Source: Deltaproteobacteria bacterium (GTDB taxonomy: Bacteria > Desulfobacterota > UBA8473). From it: a DNA stretch of 5,532 nt. The position numbers and the translations under genes are program-made. The DNA lies in NCBI GenBank assembly GCA_030623035.1, contig JAUXFK010000194.1, forward strand, positions 1 through 5,532, given 5' to 3'. The notes below the pieces were generated by a model that saw nothing but the letters and a program-made list of their open reading frames with translations, made no database searches and was not told where the DNA came from. Positions 1-5,482 of the stretch are shown piece by piece (position 1 is the stretch's first letter; every line of letters begins with the position of its first letter).

Positions 1-1
1 A

Positions 2-145
2 TTGTTTGGCCATCTTAAGGAGCCAACTAGTGACCATCCAAATCATTATTCGGCTAAACAGTTACGAAAATATTCATTTTTCAGGGCGGACGAATTACAA
101 TTAAGAAAAGAGGCTTTCACGAGTTTAAATGAGTTTGATTTATAA
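2..145 (+). CDS. C-terminal end of an unrecognised protein (partial)
   Basis: This frame is open from the window edge for 47 codons and ends at TAA 143-145, 17 bases inside rimI, as in translationally coupled gene pairs. The visible tail is hydrophilic, rich in Lys, Arg and Glu, with an aromatic patch (KYSFFRADELQ) and a C-terminus reading SLNEFDL. It has no membrane segment or cysteine motif. I do not recognise the family. A run of 47 codons without a stop can occur by chance in AT-rich DNA, so the case rests mainly on the stop overlapping the next start and on the lack of any other explanation for bases 1-128. The 5' end lies outside the window. Confidence 0.5.
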   Translation: MFGHLKEPTSDHPNHYSAKQLRKYSFFRADELQLRKEAFTSLNEFDL

Positions 146-626
146 AGATCATAAAAGAAATTACATTCAAAGAGAAGATTTACAGATAGCCGAAATGAGA
201 GAGGAAGATATCGAGGAGGTGTTGAGTATTGAAAATCGATGCTTTAAATCCCCATGGAATAGAACTGCCTTTGAACAAGAGCTTTGTCTTGACTGGTCGA
301 AGATACTCGTTGCCAGAAAGTGCAATGAATATCATAATACGATAGTGGGGTATATATGCCTCTGGGTTTTGCTTAATGAAGTCCACATATTAAACCTTGC
401 TACAATTCCAGATTTTCGCAGACAGGGGGTAGCAACCAGCCTCATGAACTCTTGCATCGAGTTTTCCATCCATGTAGGGGCGAAAGTGCTTACCTTAGAG
501 GTGCGAAAATCAAACCTTTCTGCAATATCATTTTACAAAAATTACGGTTTTGAGCCTGAAGGGATAAAACCTCGGTATTATTCAGATAACCTCGAAGATG
601 CTTATGTGATGTGGTTAACTCTTTGA
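129..626 (+). CDS. rimI: Ribosomal protein bS18-alanine N-acetyltransferase (GNAT family)
   Basis: RimI transfers acetyl from acetyl-CoA to the N-terminal alanine of ribosomal protein S18 in the cytoplasm. The 165 residues cover a complete GNAT fold. Residues 23-43 (MREEDIEEV then FKSPW) match the RimI N-terminal signature. NEVHILNLAT (83-92) is the central strand, RRQGVA (97-102) is the pyrophosphate-binding loop of motif A, LEVR carries the probable catalytic Glu124, and SFYKNYGF (134-141) carries the probable general-acid Tyr136. The tail YYSDNLEDAYVMW (150-162) is typical of RimI. About 15 residues precede the usual N-terminus. The purine-rich AAAAGAGG at 106-113 lies 15 bases before the ATG, too far for a strong ribosome site, so translation may depend on coupling to the overlapping upstream gene. 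Met23 (base 195) would cut into the conserved fold and is less likely as a start. A related protein acetyltransferase is possible, but the full RimI pattern makes this call firm. Confidence 0.9.
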   Translation: MSLIYKDHKRNYIQREDLQIAEMREEDIEEVLSIENRCFKSPWNRTAFEQELCLDWSKILVARKCNEYHNTIVGYICLWVLLNEVHILNLATIPDFRRQGVATSLMNSCIEFSIHVGAKVLTLEVRKSNLSAISFYKNYGFEPEGIKPRYYSDNLEDAYVMWLTL

Positions 627-702
627 TTTTAGTATGCTGTCCTTATGTAGTGTCCGAACGAAAACTGTCTTTTTCGCCAAGGCTACGCAAGTATTTTTTT
701 AT

Positions 703-707
703 AGGAG
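703..707 (+). promoter_or_regulatory. Ribosome binding site of pyrK
   Basis: AGGAG lies 6 bases before the ATG at 714, at normal spacing, and supports that start. The rest of the 87-base rimI-pyrK gap shows no convincing promoter. It contains only a weak 6-bp hairpin at 659-676 (CGAAAA/TTTTCG) and a run of seven T at 694-700. Confidence 0.75.
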
Positions 708-713
708 AACTGA

Positions 714-1598
714 ATGTACCAAGTATTGTCAAAGGTTTTATTTAATAATGAGCTGTCCCCGGTTTATTACAGGATGTCTTTGAATTGTCCAGAGATAGCC
801 TCTGAAGCTTATCCAGGACAATTTCTGATGGCAAGGGTTAGCAAACAGTTAGACCCTCTCCTGCGTCGTCCCTTTGCAATCCACAGTGTAAAAAACGCAA
901 CAGCGAAAGAAATTAAGATGGATACAAGCTCTTGTGTAGAAATACTCTATAAAGTGGTTGGAAAGGGGACAAAAGTGATGTCTCTAATGAGAGAGGGAGA
1001 TGAGATGGATATTATAGGGCCAATAGGCAATGGTTACAGGTTGGATCGTAATATTCAAACGGCAATTTTAATAGGCGGAGGAATTGGGGTAGCATCTCTT
1101 TTCTATCTTGCCGAGACGATTATAACAAAGGGCTCAAAAGCGAAAAAGGTCGTTTTCTTGCTGGGTGGAAAAACAAAGGATGATATCCTGTGTATAGAGG
1201 ACTTTAAAAGGATAGGTGTTGAGGTCAGAGTGGCCACGGAAGATGGTAGCCTGGGGTGTAAAGGAGTCGTTACTGACTTACTGTCGGACTACTTTGGGTC
1301 AGGAGATTACACGCCGGGGTCTTCTCCTTATTGCTTCGCCTGTGGCCCGGAAGATATGTTAAAAGAGGTTTCTAAAGTCATCGTTGAAAAGGAGTTGCCA
1401 TGTCAGATTTCCCTGGAATCAAAAATGGCATGCGGTGTTGGGGCATGTATGGTATGTGGAGTTGAAACGAAACCGCAACTGGGAGATCTAAGAAAAGGGA
1501 CTGTTTTGAAATCTGCAAAACAAAAAGACGAGATGGGGTATAAAAGAGTCTGTAAAGATGGCCCTGTCTTTGATTGTAATGAAATCATCTGGGAGTGA
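714..1598 (+). CDS. pyrK: Dihydroorotate dehydrogenase B, electron-transfer subunit (FAD, [2Fe-2S])
   Basis: PyrK belongs to the ferredoxin-NADP reductase superfamily and pairs with PyrD as a heterotetramer that oxidises dihydroorotate to orotate with NAD+. The FAD-binding domain shows LLRRPFAIHS (49-58, the RPxS-type flavin motif) and GPIGNGY (102-108). The NAD-binding domain opens with LIGGGIG (119-125) and includes FACGPEDML (208-216). The [2Fe-2S] cluster is bound by Cys240, Cys245, Cys248 and Cys280, in CGVGACMVC and RVCKDGPVF. At 294 residues it is longer than the roughly 255-265 of the Lactococcus and Bacillus proteins. The extra length sits near 61-74, near 195-204, and between the third and fourth cluster cysteines, where 31 residues lie between Cys248 and Cys280 compared with about 14 in the Lactococcus enzyme. 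All key residues remain, so it should be active. The gene ends 9 bases before pyrD, so the two are almost certainly co-transcribed. Confidence 0.95.
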   Translation: MYQVLSKVLFNNELSPVYYRMSLNCPEIASEAYPGQFLMARVSKQLDPLLRRPFAIHSVKNATAKEIKMDTSSCVEILYKVVGKGTKVMSLMREGDEMDIIGPIGNGYRLDRNIQTAILIGGGIGVASLFYLAETIITKGSKAKKVVFLLGGKTKDDILCIEDFKRIGVEVRVATEDGSLGCKGVVTDLLSDYFGSGDYTPGSSPYCFACGPEDMLKEVSKVIVEKELPCQISLESKMACGVGACMVCGVETKPQLGDLRKGTVLKSAKQKDEMGYKRVCKDGPVFDCNEIIWE

Positions 1599-1607
1599 AT
1601 ATACGCA

Positions 1608-2531
1608 ATGGCATTTGTTCCCCCTGATCTATCTGTAAATATCTCCAGCCTTACATTAAAGAATCCCATAATGACTGCGTCAGGTACTTTTGGTTATGGT
1701 CAAGAGTATGCCTCCTTTGTTGATTTAGATAAACTCGGGGCAATAATCGTCAAAGGAATTTCATTAGAACCCAGATCCGGCAACCCATATCCCAGAATTG
1801 CTGAGACAACAGGTGGCATGTTGAACTCTGTAGGCCTGGAAAATATTGGAGCGGATCGTTTTATTTCAGAGAAGCTTCCTTATTTAGTAGACAGTGGCGC
1901 TTGTGTAATTGTAAACCTCATTGGTAATACCGTAGAAGAGTACTGCGAATTAGCCCAGAAGCTGGACAAAACTTCTGGGATTAAAGGATTAGAACTGAAC
2001 ATCTCTTGTCCCAATGTTAAAGAAGGTGGGATATTCTTTGGAATCGAAGCCACTAGTGCTTTTCAGGTTGTAGGTTCAACAAGAAGATCAACAAAGCTTC
2101 CCTTAATTGTCAAGCTCTCTCCTAATGTTACAGATATAACGGTGATCGCGAGGAGTGTTCAGGAAGCCGGAGCTGATGCGATCTCTTTGATCAACACGAT
2201 AACAGGGATGGCCATAGATATCGAAACAAGAACTCCTAAACTGGCGAATATAACAGGAGGGTTGTCAGGGCCGGCAATAAAACCCATAGCTTTGCGGATG
2301 GTGTGGGAAGTAAGCAGGGTTGTGGAAATTCCTGTAATCGGTGTAGGTGGTATAATGAACGCTGAAGATGCCCTGGAATTTATTATTGCAGGGGCGTCTG
2401 CTATACAGGTAGGGACGGCAAATTTTGTCAATCCAAAGGCGACAATAGATATCCTTTTAGGGATAGAAAAGTACTTGACCGACAAAAACATCAATGATAT
2501 TAAAACCCTTATCGGTACTCTGAAAATATGA
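1608..2531 (+). CDS. pyrD: Dihydroorotate dehydrogenase B, catalytic subunit (class 1B, FMN)
   Basis: PyrD oxidises (S)-dihydroorotate to orotate, the fourth step of de novo UMP synthesis, in the cytoplasm. The whole 307-residue TIM barrel is present, a normal length. Motifs in order are ASGTFGYG (24-31), VKGIS with FMN-contacting Lys49, LNSVGLEN (72-79), NISCPNV with catalytic Cys134, VKLSPNV with Lys169, NTITGMAID (196-204), GGLSGPAIKP (217-226), GVGGI (246-250) and VGTANF (268-273). Cysteine as the catalytic base marks class 1; membrane-bound class 2 enzymes use serine. The adjacent pyrK identifies subtype 1B, which uses NAD+ through PyrK. The nearest purine-rich sequence is GGGAG (1591-1595) inside the end of pyrK, 12 bases before the ATG, so translation is probably coupled to pyrK. 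The NVAG/NISG segment common in relatives reads NLIG here (103-106), a conservative change. Confidence 0.96.
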   Translation: MAFVPPDLSVNISSLTLKNPIMTASGTFGYGQEYASFVDLDKLGAIIVKGISLEPRSGNPYPRIAETTGGMLNSVGLENIGADRFISEKLPYLVDSGACVIVNLIGNTVEEYCELAQKLDKTSGIKGLELNISCPNVKEGGIFFGIEATSAFQVVGSTRRSTKLPLIVKLSPNVTDITVIARSVQEAGADAISLINTITGMAIDIETRTPKLANITGGLSGPAIKPIALRMVWEVSRVVEIPVIGVGGIMNAEDALEFIIAGASAIQVGTANFVNPKATIDILLGIEKYLTDKNINDIKTLIGTLKI

Positions 2532-2546
2532 GAAAAATCGATATAA

Positions 2547-2554
2547 TAACCCTA
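2547..2554 (+). repeat. Left target-site duplication TAACCCTA
   Basis: This 8-base sequence is repeated exactly and in the same orientation at 2698-2705. Each copy abuts one end of the 143-bp palindrome. It is not part of the inverted repeat, because its reverse complement TAGGGTTA does not occur at the other end. Confidence 0.7.
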
Positions 2555-2697
2555 AGTGGTTATTAAGTTCCCTTAGCAAAAATCGGTCACAGAAACGGCA
2601 ATCACATTATAACCCGTGCAAAACTCACTACACCGCTCAAACAGTTGCACGCATTATAAAATGTGACCGCCATTTCTGTGTTAACTCAATAACAACT
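2555..2697 (+). mobile_element. Miniature inverted-repeat element with 8-bp target duplication
   Basis: This 143-bp imperfect palindrome fills most of the pyrD-dehydrogenase gap. The outer arms AGTGGTTATTAAGTT (2555-2569) and AACTCAATAACAACT (2683-2697) are inverted copies matching at 13 of 15 positions. The inner arms (2588-2625 and 2643-2680, 38 bases each) also pair, sharing CACAGAAA, TCACATT, ATAA and CGTGCA blocks with a few mismatches and small gaps. A loop of about 17 bases separates them. Perfect direct repeats TAACCCTA lie immediately outside, at 2547-2554 and 2698-2705, the pattern left by transposition. It has no room for a transposase, so mobility would need an enzyme supplied from elsewhere. 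The parent family is not recognised. A purely structural repeat is the alternative, but the flanking duplication favours insertion. Confidence 0.72.
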
Positions 2698-2705
2698 TAA
2701 CCCTA
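2698..2705 (+). repeat. Right target-site duplication TAACCCTA
   Basis: This is the exact direct copy of 2547-2554 at the right end of the palindromic element. It lies 11 bases before the Shine-Dalgarno sequence of the next gene, so the element landed within about 35 bases of that start codon. Confidence 0.7.
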
Positions 2706-2715
2706 TTTGATGTAT

Positions 2716-2723
2716 AAAGGAGG
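2716..2723 (+). promoter_or_regulatory. Strong ribosome binding site of the first acyl-CoA dehydrogenase
   Basis: AAAGGAGG is a near-perfect Shine-Dalgarno sequence, 9 bases before ATG 2733, and fixes that start. It lies just outside the miniature element and its duplicated target. Confidence 0.85.
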
Positions 2724-2732
2724 TTAAACTCT

Positions 2733-3899
2733 ATGAATTTTGAATTTACCAAAGAGGAAAAGGAATTCCAAGAAGAGGTTTGTGAATTCATCAAGAAGGA
2801 ATCAACCCCGGAAATGCTGAAAGAGACCGAAGATCAAGGTGAGATTTTTGGGGGGCCAGAGGGGCGAAAGATCATAAAAAAAATAGCGGCAAAGGGATGG
2901 CTTACCCCTACATGGCCAAAGGAATATGGGGGATTGGATGCATCAGAGGTGGTCAGTTATATGATCCGCGAAGAGATGGGCTACAATGGTTTGCCTTTCG
3001 GTTTTGTTGCGGCCCATATGTCTGGGCCCACGATCATTCGGTTTGGAAGTGAGGAGATGAAGAAGGCATGGCTGCCTCGAATCTCAAGCGGAGAGGTAGA
3101 ATTCGCCCTTGGCTATACAGAACCTCAGGCAGGATCGGACCTGTCTGCATTAAAACTTCGAGCTGAAGATAAAGGTGATCATTTTCTGTTGAATGGGAAT
3201 AAGTTATTCAACACGAGTTGCCATATTGCAGATTACCATTGGTTGGCAGTGAGGACTGATTTTGATGTGCCTAAGCCATATAAAGGGATTTCAATGATGA
3301 TAGTGGATTTGAAGAGTCCTGGTATTACAATAAGCCCTTTAATCACCATGGCCGGTTGGAGGACCAATGAGGTTGTCTATGAAGATGTTCGCGTTCCCAA
3401 GGAGAACCTCGTAGGTGAAGTGAATAAGGGTTTCTATTATCTCATGGCAGCCCTTGATTTTGAACGGATGTTTCCTCTCGGCATATTCAGACGTCTATTC
3501 GATGAGATTGTTGCGTATGCGAAAGAGACGATAATAGATGGAAAGCCTCTCTCGAAAAAACCATTGATACGCCAAAAACTCGCACAACTTTCTATTGAGA
3601 TTGAGGTTACACGGCTTCTGTACTATCAGCTTGCCCACATCCTTGATAAAGGGGGCATCCCTAATTATCAGTCCTCAATGGAAAAGACCTTCGCAACGGA
3701 GCTGACACAGCGGATTACCAATGTGGGGATGGACATCCTGGGTCTCTATGGTCAACTCAAGGAAGATTCCAAGTGGGCTCAACTGAAGGGGAAGGTGGAA
3801 AGATACTACCTAACCAGTGTTGTCCAGACAATTGTTGCAGGAACCTCTGAAATACAGAGAAATATCATAGCCCAAAGAGGACTAGGCTTACCGAGATAG
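2733..3899 (+). CDS. Acyl-CoA dehydrogenase, large/catalytic-type subunit of a probable heteromeric enzyme
   Basis: The 388 residues form a complete acyl-CoA dehydrogenase fold, which oxidises an acyl-CoA to the 2,3-enoyl-CoA and passes electrons to electron-transfer flavoprotein. WPKEYGG (61-67) marks the N-terminal helical domain. YTEPQAGSD (128-136) and GWRT (208-211) are the motifs around the flavin ring. The C-terminus reads GTSEIQRN then GLGLPR. The usual catalytic Glu just before that GT is Ala369. A glutamate in LDFERM (Glu244) falls, by eye, where isovaleryl-CoA dehydrogenase carries its base. Two FAD-dinucleotide motifs are missing: RxxFG is replaced around 266-270 by TIIDG, and QxxGGxG by LGLYGQL near 336-342. 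Both are present in the next gene product, so the two probably form one enzyme, as in PimC/PimD or mycobacterial FadE pairs. The substrate is unknown. A 52-base gap to the next start suggests one operon. Confidence 0.9.
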   Translation: MNFEFTKEEKEFQEEVCEFIKKESTPEMLKETEDQGEIFGGPEGRKIIKKIAAKGWLTPTWPKEYGGLDASEVVSYMIREEMGYNGLPFGFVAAHMSGPTIIRFGSEEMKKAWLPRISSGEVEFALGYTEPQAGSDLSALKLRAEDKGDHFLLNGNKLFNTSCHIADYHWLAVRTDFDVPKPYKGISMMIVDLKSPGITISPLITMAGWRTNEVVYEDVRVPKENLVGEVNKGFYYLMAALDFERMFPLGIFRRLFDEIVAYAKETIIDGKPLSKKPLIRQKLAQLSIEIEVTRLLYYQLAHILDKGGIPNYQSSMEKTFATELTQRITNVGMDILGLYGQLKEDSKWAQLKGKVERYYLTSVVQTIVAGTSEIQRNIIAQRGLGLPR

Positions 3900-3935
3900 A
3901 TGAATGAACCTGCTATTTCTATTCAAAGATTGATA

Positions 3936-3943
3936 AAAGGAGG
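3936..3943 (+). promoter_or_regulatory. Ribosome binding site that decides the second dehydrogenase start
   Basis: AAAGGAGG ends 2 bases before ATG 3946 and 8 bases before the in-frame ATG 3952. Two bases is too close for normal initiation and eight is ideal, so 3952 is the likely start. It also gives an N-terminus (MDYDFNEEQ) like that of family members. Confidence 0.8.
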
Positions 3944-3951
3944 AAATGAGT

Positions 3952-5085
3952 ATGGATTACGATTTCAATGAAGAACAGGAATTACTGAAGAACGCAGCCA
4001 AGGGCTTCCTTTCTAAGGAATGCAAGCCTTTGTTCGTAAGAGAGATGGAGGAGGACACTAAGGGCATTACAGATGAACTATGGCAAAAGATGGCAGAACT
4101 CGGATGGATGGGATTGATGTTTCCTGAACAGTGCGGTGGTGTCGGTGGAAGCTACCTCGATCTGATTGTGCTCCTTACTGAAATGGGATATTCCTGTTTG
4201 CCAGGCCCTTTCTTTTCTACAGTTGTCTTGGCCGGGACAACCATAATGGAGTCAGAAAACGAAGAGATGAAGCAAAAGCTGCTTCCTGAAATTGCTGAAG
4301 GCAAGATGTTTGTTACCCTTGCCCTTACTGAGACAACAGCAGGGTACTCACCCGATATGATATCTGTGAAAGCACAAAAGGATGGCAATGACTTCATAAT
4401 CAACGGCACAAAACTCTTTGTTCCAGATGCCCATATTGCGAATCAAATAATCTGTGTGGCAAGGACAAAAGAAGGGGAGAAAAAGGAAGACGGCATTACC
4501 CTTTTCCTCGTCGATGCAAACAGTAAGGGAATAGAGGTTACATCTCTTAAAACGTTTGCCGGGGATAAAATGGGTGAAGTGGTATTCAACAATGTCAATG
4601 TATCGAACACGAATGTATTGGGTGAGATAGATAAAGGGTGGTCAATCATAAAGAAGGTGTTACAGAAAGCTTCCATTGGAAAGTGCGCAGAGATGGTTGG
4701 AGGCGGTCAGCGTGCTCTTGAACTGGTACTGGAGCAGGCTACTGAGAGGGAGCAGTTCGGTGTAAAGGTGGGAAGTTTTCAGGCTGTTCAGCATCATTGT
4801 GCGAATATATTGACCTATCTCGATACTTCCAGATTGATGACACGTCAGGCTGCATGGAGGATCAGTGAAGGCTTGCCTTGCGAGAGAGAGGTCTCTATGA
4901 CCAAGGCGTGGGTTAGCGATTCCTGTAGAAACCTTATCGCTCTTTCACATCAGTCCGTTGGAGGAACTGGGTTTATGGAAGAACACGACCTTCAGCTCTA
5001 TTTTCGACGGACAAAGGCAGCCGGAGTGTATTTTGGAGATGCGGATTATCATCGTGAGATCGTCGCTGATGCGATAGGGCTGTAG
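3952..5085 (+). CDS. Acyl-CoA dehydrogenase, small subunit of a probable heteromeric enzyme
   Basis: These 377 residues are an acyl-CoA dehydrogenase homologue of normal length that seems unable to work alone. The flavin-ring motif YTEPxAGSD is altered to LTETTAGYSPD (125-135). The C-terminal EGT segment with the catalytic Glu is absent; the protein ends GDADYHREIVADAIGL. The alternative base position, as in isovaleryl-CoA dehydrogenase, aligns by eye with Ala240. It keeps REQFG (266-270) and QSVGGTG (334-340), which in this family hold the FAD pyrophosphate and adenine of the neighbouring subunit. These are the motifs its upstream partner lacks, so it probably completes that subunit's FAD site. 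The pattern resembles small subunits such as PimD of pimeloyl-CoA dehydrogenase or non-catalytic FadE partners. I chose ATG 3952 over ATG 3946 (two residues longer) on ribosome-site spacing. The exact substrate, dicarboxylic, branched, aromatic-derived or sterol side-chain acyl-CoA, is not decided. Confidence 0.88.
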   Translation: MDYDFNEEQELLKNAAKGFLSKECKPLFVREMEEDTKGITDELWQKMAELGWMGLMFPEQCGGVGGSYLDLIVLLTEMGYSCLPGPFFSTVVLAGTTIMESENEEMKQKLLPEIAEGKMFVTLALTETTAGYSPDMISVKAQKDGNDFIINGTKLFVPDAHIANQIICVARTKEGEKKEDGITLFLVDANSKGIEVTSLKTFAGDKMGEVVFNNVNVSNTNVLGEIDKGWSIIKKVLQKASIGKCAEMVGGGQRALELVLEQATEREQFGVKVGSFQAVQHHCANILTYLDTSRLMTRQAAWRISEGLPCEREVSMTKAWVSDSCRNLIALSHQSVGGTGFMEEHDLQLYFRRTKAAGVYFGDADYHREIVADAIGL

Positions 5086-5105
5086 CCATTTCCGGATGGG
5101 TACTA

Positions 5106-5137
5106 GAGAGAGGGGAGGCTAAGGCTAAACCTCTCTC
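5106..5137. terminator. Hairpin downstream of the dehydrogenase pair, possible transcript end
   Basis: GAGAGAGG (5106-5113) and CCTCTCTC (5130-5137) form a perfect 8-bp stem around a 16-base loop, beginning 20 bases after the stop of the second dehydrogenase. The right arm overlaps the last codons of the minus-strand remnant. Neither strand has a T run after it, so it is not a classical intrinsic terminator. It may stabilise the 3' end or act weakly in both directions. Confidence 0.4.
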
Positions 5138-5301
5138 AATAAGGATCTCGCTACCACAATCCTTTGAATCTGGTTGGTCCCCTCGAATATCTGTGTTGCT
5201 TTTGCATCCCTCATCACGAATGCCTCTTTGGGAAATTCACCAATCTCATCTTTTCCCTCCTTTGCTGTTCCCCCTCCCCCCTGAAGAAGCTTTTCTGGAG
5301 T
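5125..5301 (-). pseudogene. C-terminal remnant of a third acyl-CoA dehydrogenase
   Basis: The minus strand carries 58 open codons ending at TAG (5127-5125) and bounded upstream by an in-frame TAA (5304-5302). The last 38 or so residues are an unmistakable acyl-CoA dehydrogenase C-terminus: EFP, then FVMRDAKATQ, then IFEGTNQIQR, then VVARSLL. It keeps the canonical catalytic Glu before GT, unlike either neighbouring gene, so it comes from an ordinary single-subunit butyryl/acyl-CoA dehydrogenase. Residues before about codon 20 (KLLQGGGGTAKEGK, encoded near 5255-5295) do not resemble the family, so the break probably lies around 5242-5300. There is no start, ribosome site or upstream domain. 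The rest of the gene was deleted or moved. It is not a product of the adjacent pair, being in opposite orientation and different in sequence. Confidence 0.8.
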
Positions 5302-5343
5302 TTAACGATAAGTCTATTAAAGGCAGATATAAATAGTTGAACT

Positions 5344-5349
5344 TAAATT
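5344..5349 (+). repeat. Left target-site duplication TAAATT
   Basis: This 6-base sequence abuts the left terminal inverted repeat of the 133-bp element and is copied exactly at 5483-5488. Six AT-rich bases can match by chance, but the position exactly at both ends supports a real duplication. Confidence 0.6.
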
Positions 5350-5482
5350 GATGATCTCGTAAAAAGTCAAAAAATACCATTTCCCGTCATTCCGGCAAAA
5401 GCCGGAATCCAGTGTTTTCAAGCAGTTGCGGACCATCTGGACTTCGGTTTTCACCGGAGTGACGACTTTTTACGAATTCATC
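5350..5482 (+). mobile_element. Miniature inverted-repeat element with 6-bp target duplication
   Basis: This 133-bp element has 19-bp terminal inverted repeats (5350-5368 and 5464-5482) matching at 17 of 19 positions, reading GATGA-NN-TCGTAAAAAGTC inward. Direct repeats TAAATT lie exactly outside both ends (5344-5349 and 5483-5488). Inside are two inverted copies of a 28-base unit (5385-5412 and 5437-5464) matching at 22 of 28 positions. The left copy contains a perfect hairpin, ATTCCGGC-AAAA-GCCGGAAT. It has no coding capacity, so it would depend on a transposase elsewhere. From memory, CGTAAAAAGTC termini around an ATTCC...GGAAT palindrome recur between genes of deltaproteobacteria; I cannot check this here. 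Confidence 0.78.
5389..5408. repeat. Perfect 8-bp hairpin, dRS3-like palindrome
   Basis: ATTCCGGC and GCCGGAAT form a perfect 8-bp stem around AAAA within the left internal unit of the 133-bp element. Its ends have the ATTCC/GGAAT form of the 20-bp dRS3 repeat of Neisseria (ATTCCC-N8-GGGAAT), but the sixth base of each arm differs. The likeness is one of form, and descent is not shown. Confidence 0.6.

Noticed and set aside
623..648. TTGATT ... TTATGT as a promoter for pyrK
   Set aside because: The spacing is 14 bases and both boxes match consensus poorly.
659..676. CGAAAA-CTGTCT-TTTTCG hairpin between rimI and pyrK as a terminator
   Set aside because: The stem is only 6 bp and mostly A-T, and the run of T comes 18 bases later. 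It is too weak to call a terminator, and rimI and pyrK may still share a transcript.
2159..2494. Minus-strand open frame of 111 codons inside pyrD
   Set aside because: It lies wholly inside a well-conserved gene on the other strand, its translation matches no family I know, and it has no ribosome site. It is a shadow of pyrD codon use. The same applies to the minus-strand frames at 180-386, 1403-1669, 4152-4409 and 4443-4676.
2542..2547. Perfect TATAAT after pyrD as a -10 promoter box
   Set aside because: No acceptable -35 box lies 16-18 bases upstream (TCTGAA at 17). The region is AT-rich, and the box is separated from the dehydrogenase start by the whole palindromic element.
2555..2697. 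CRISPR repeats or a riboswitch in the pyrD-dehydrogenase gap
   Set aside because: There is only one inverted pair and no series of direct repeats with spacers. The flanking 8-bp duplication is better explained by insertion, and no known aptamer core is recognisable.
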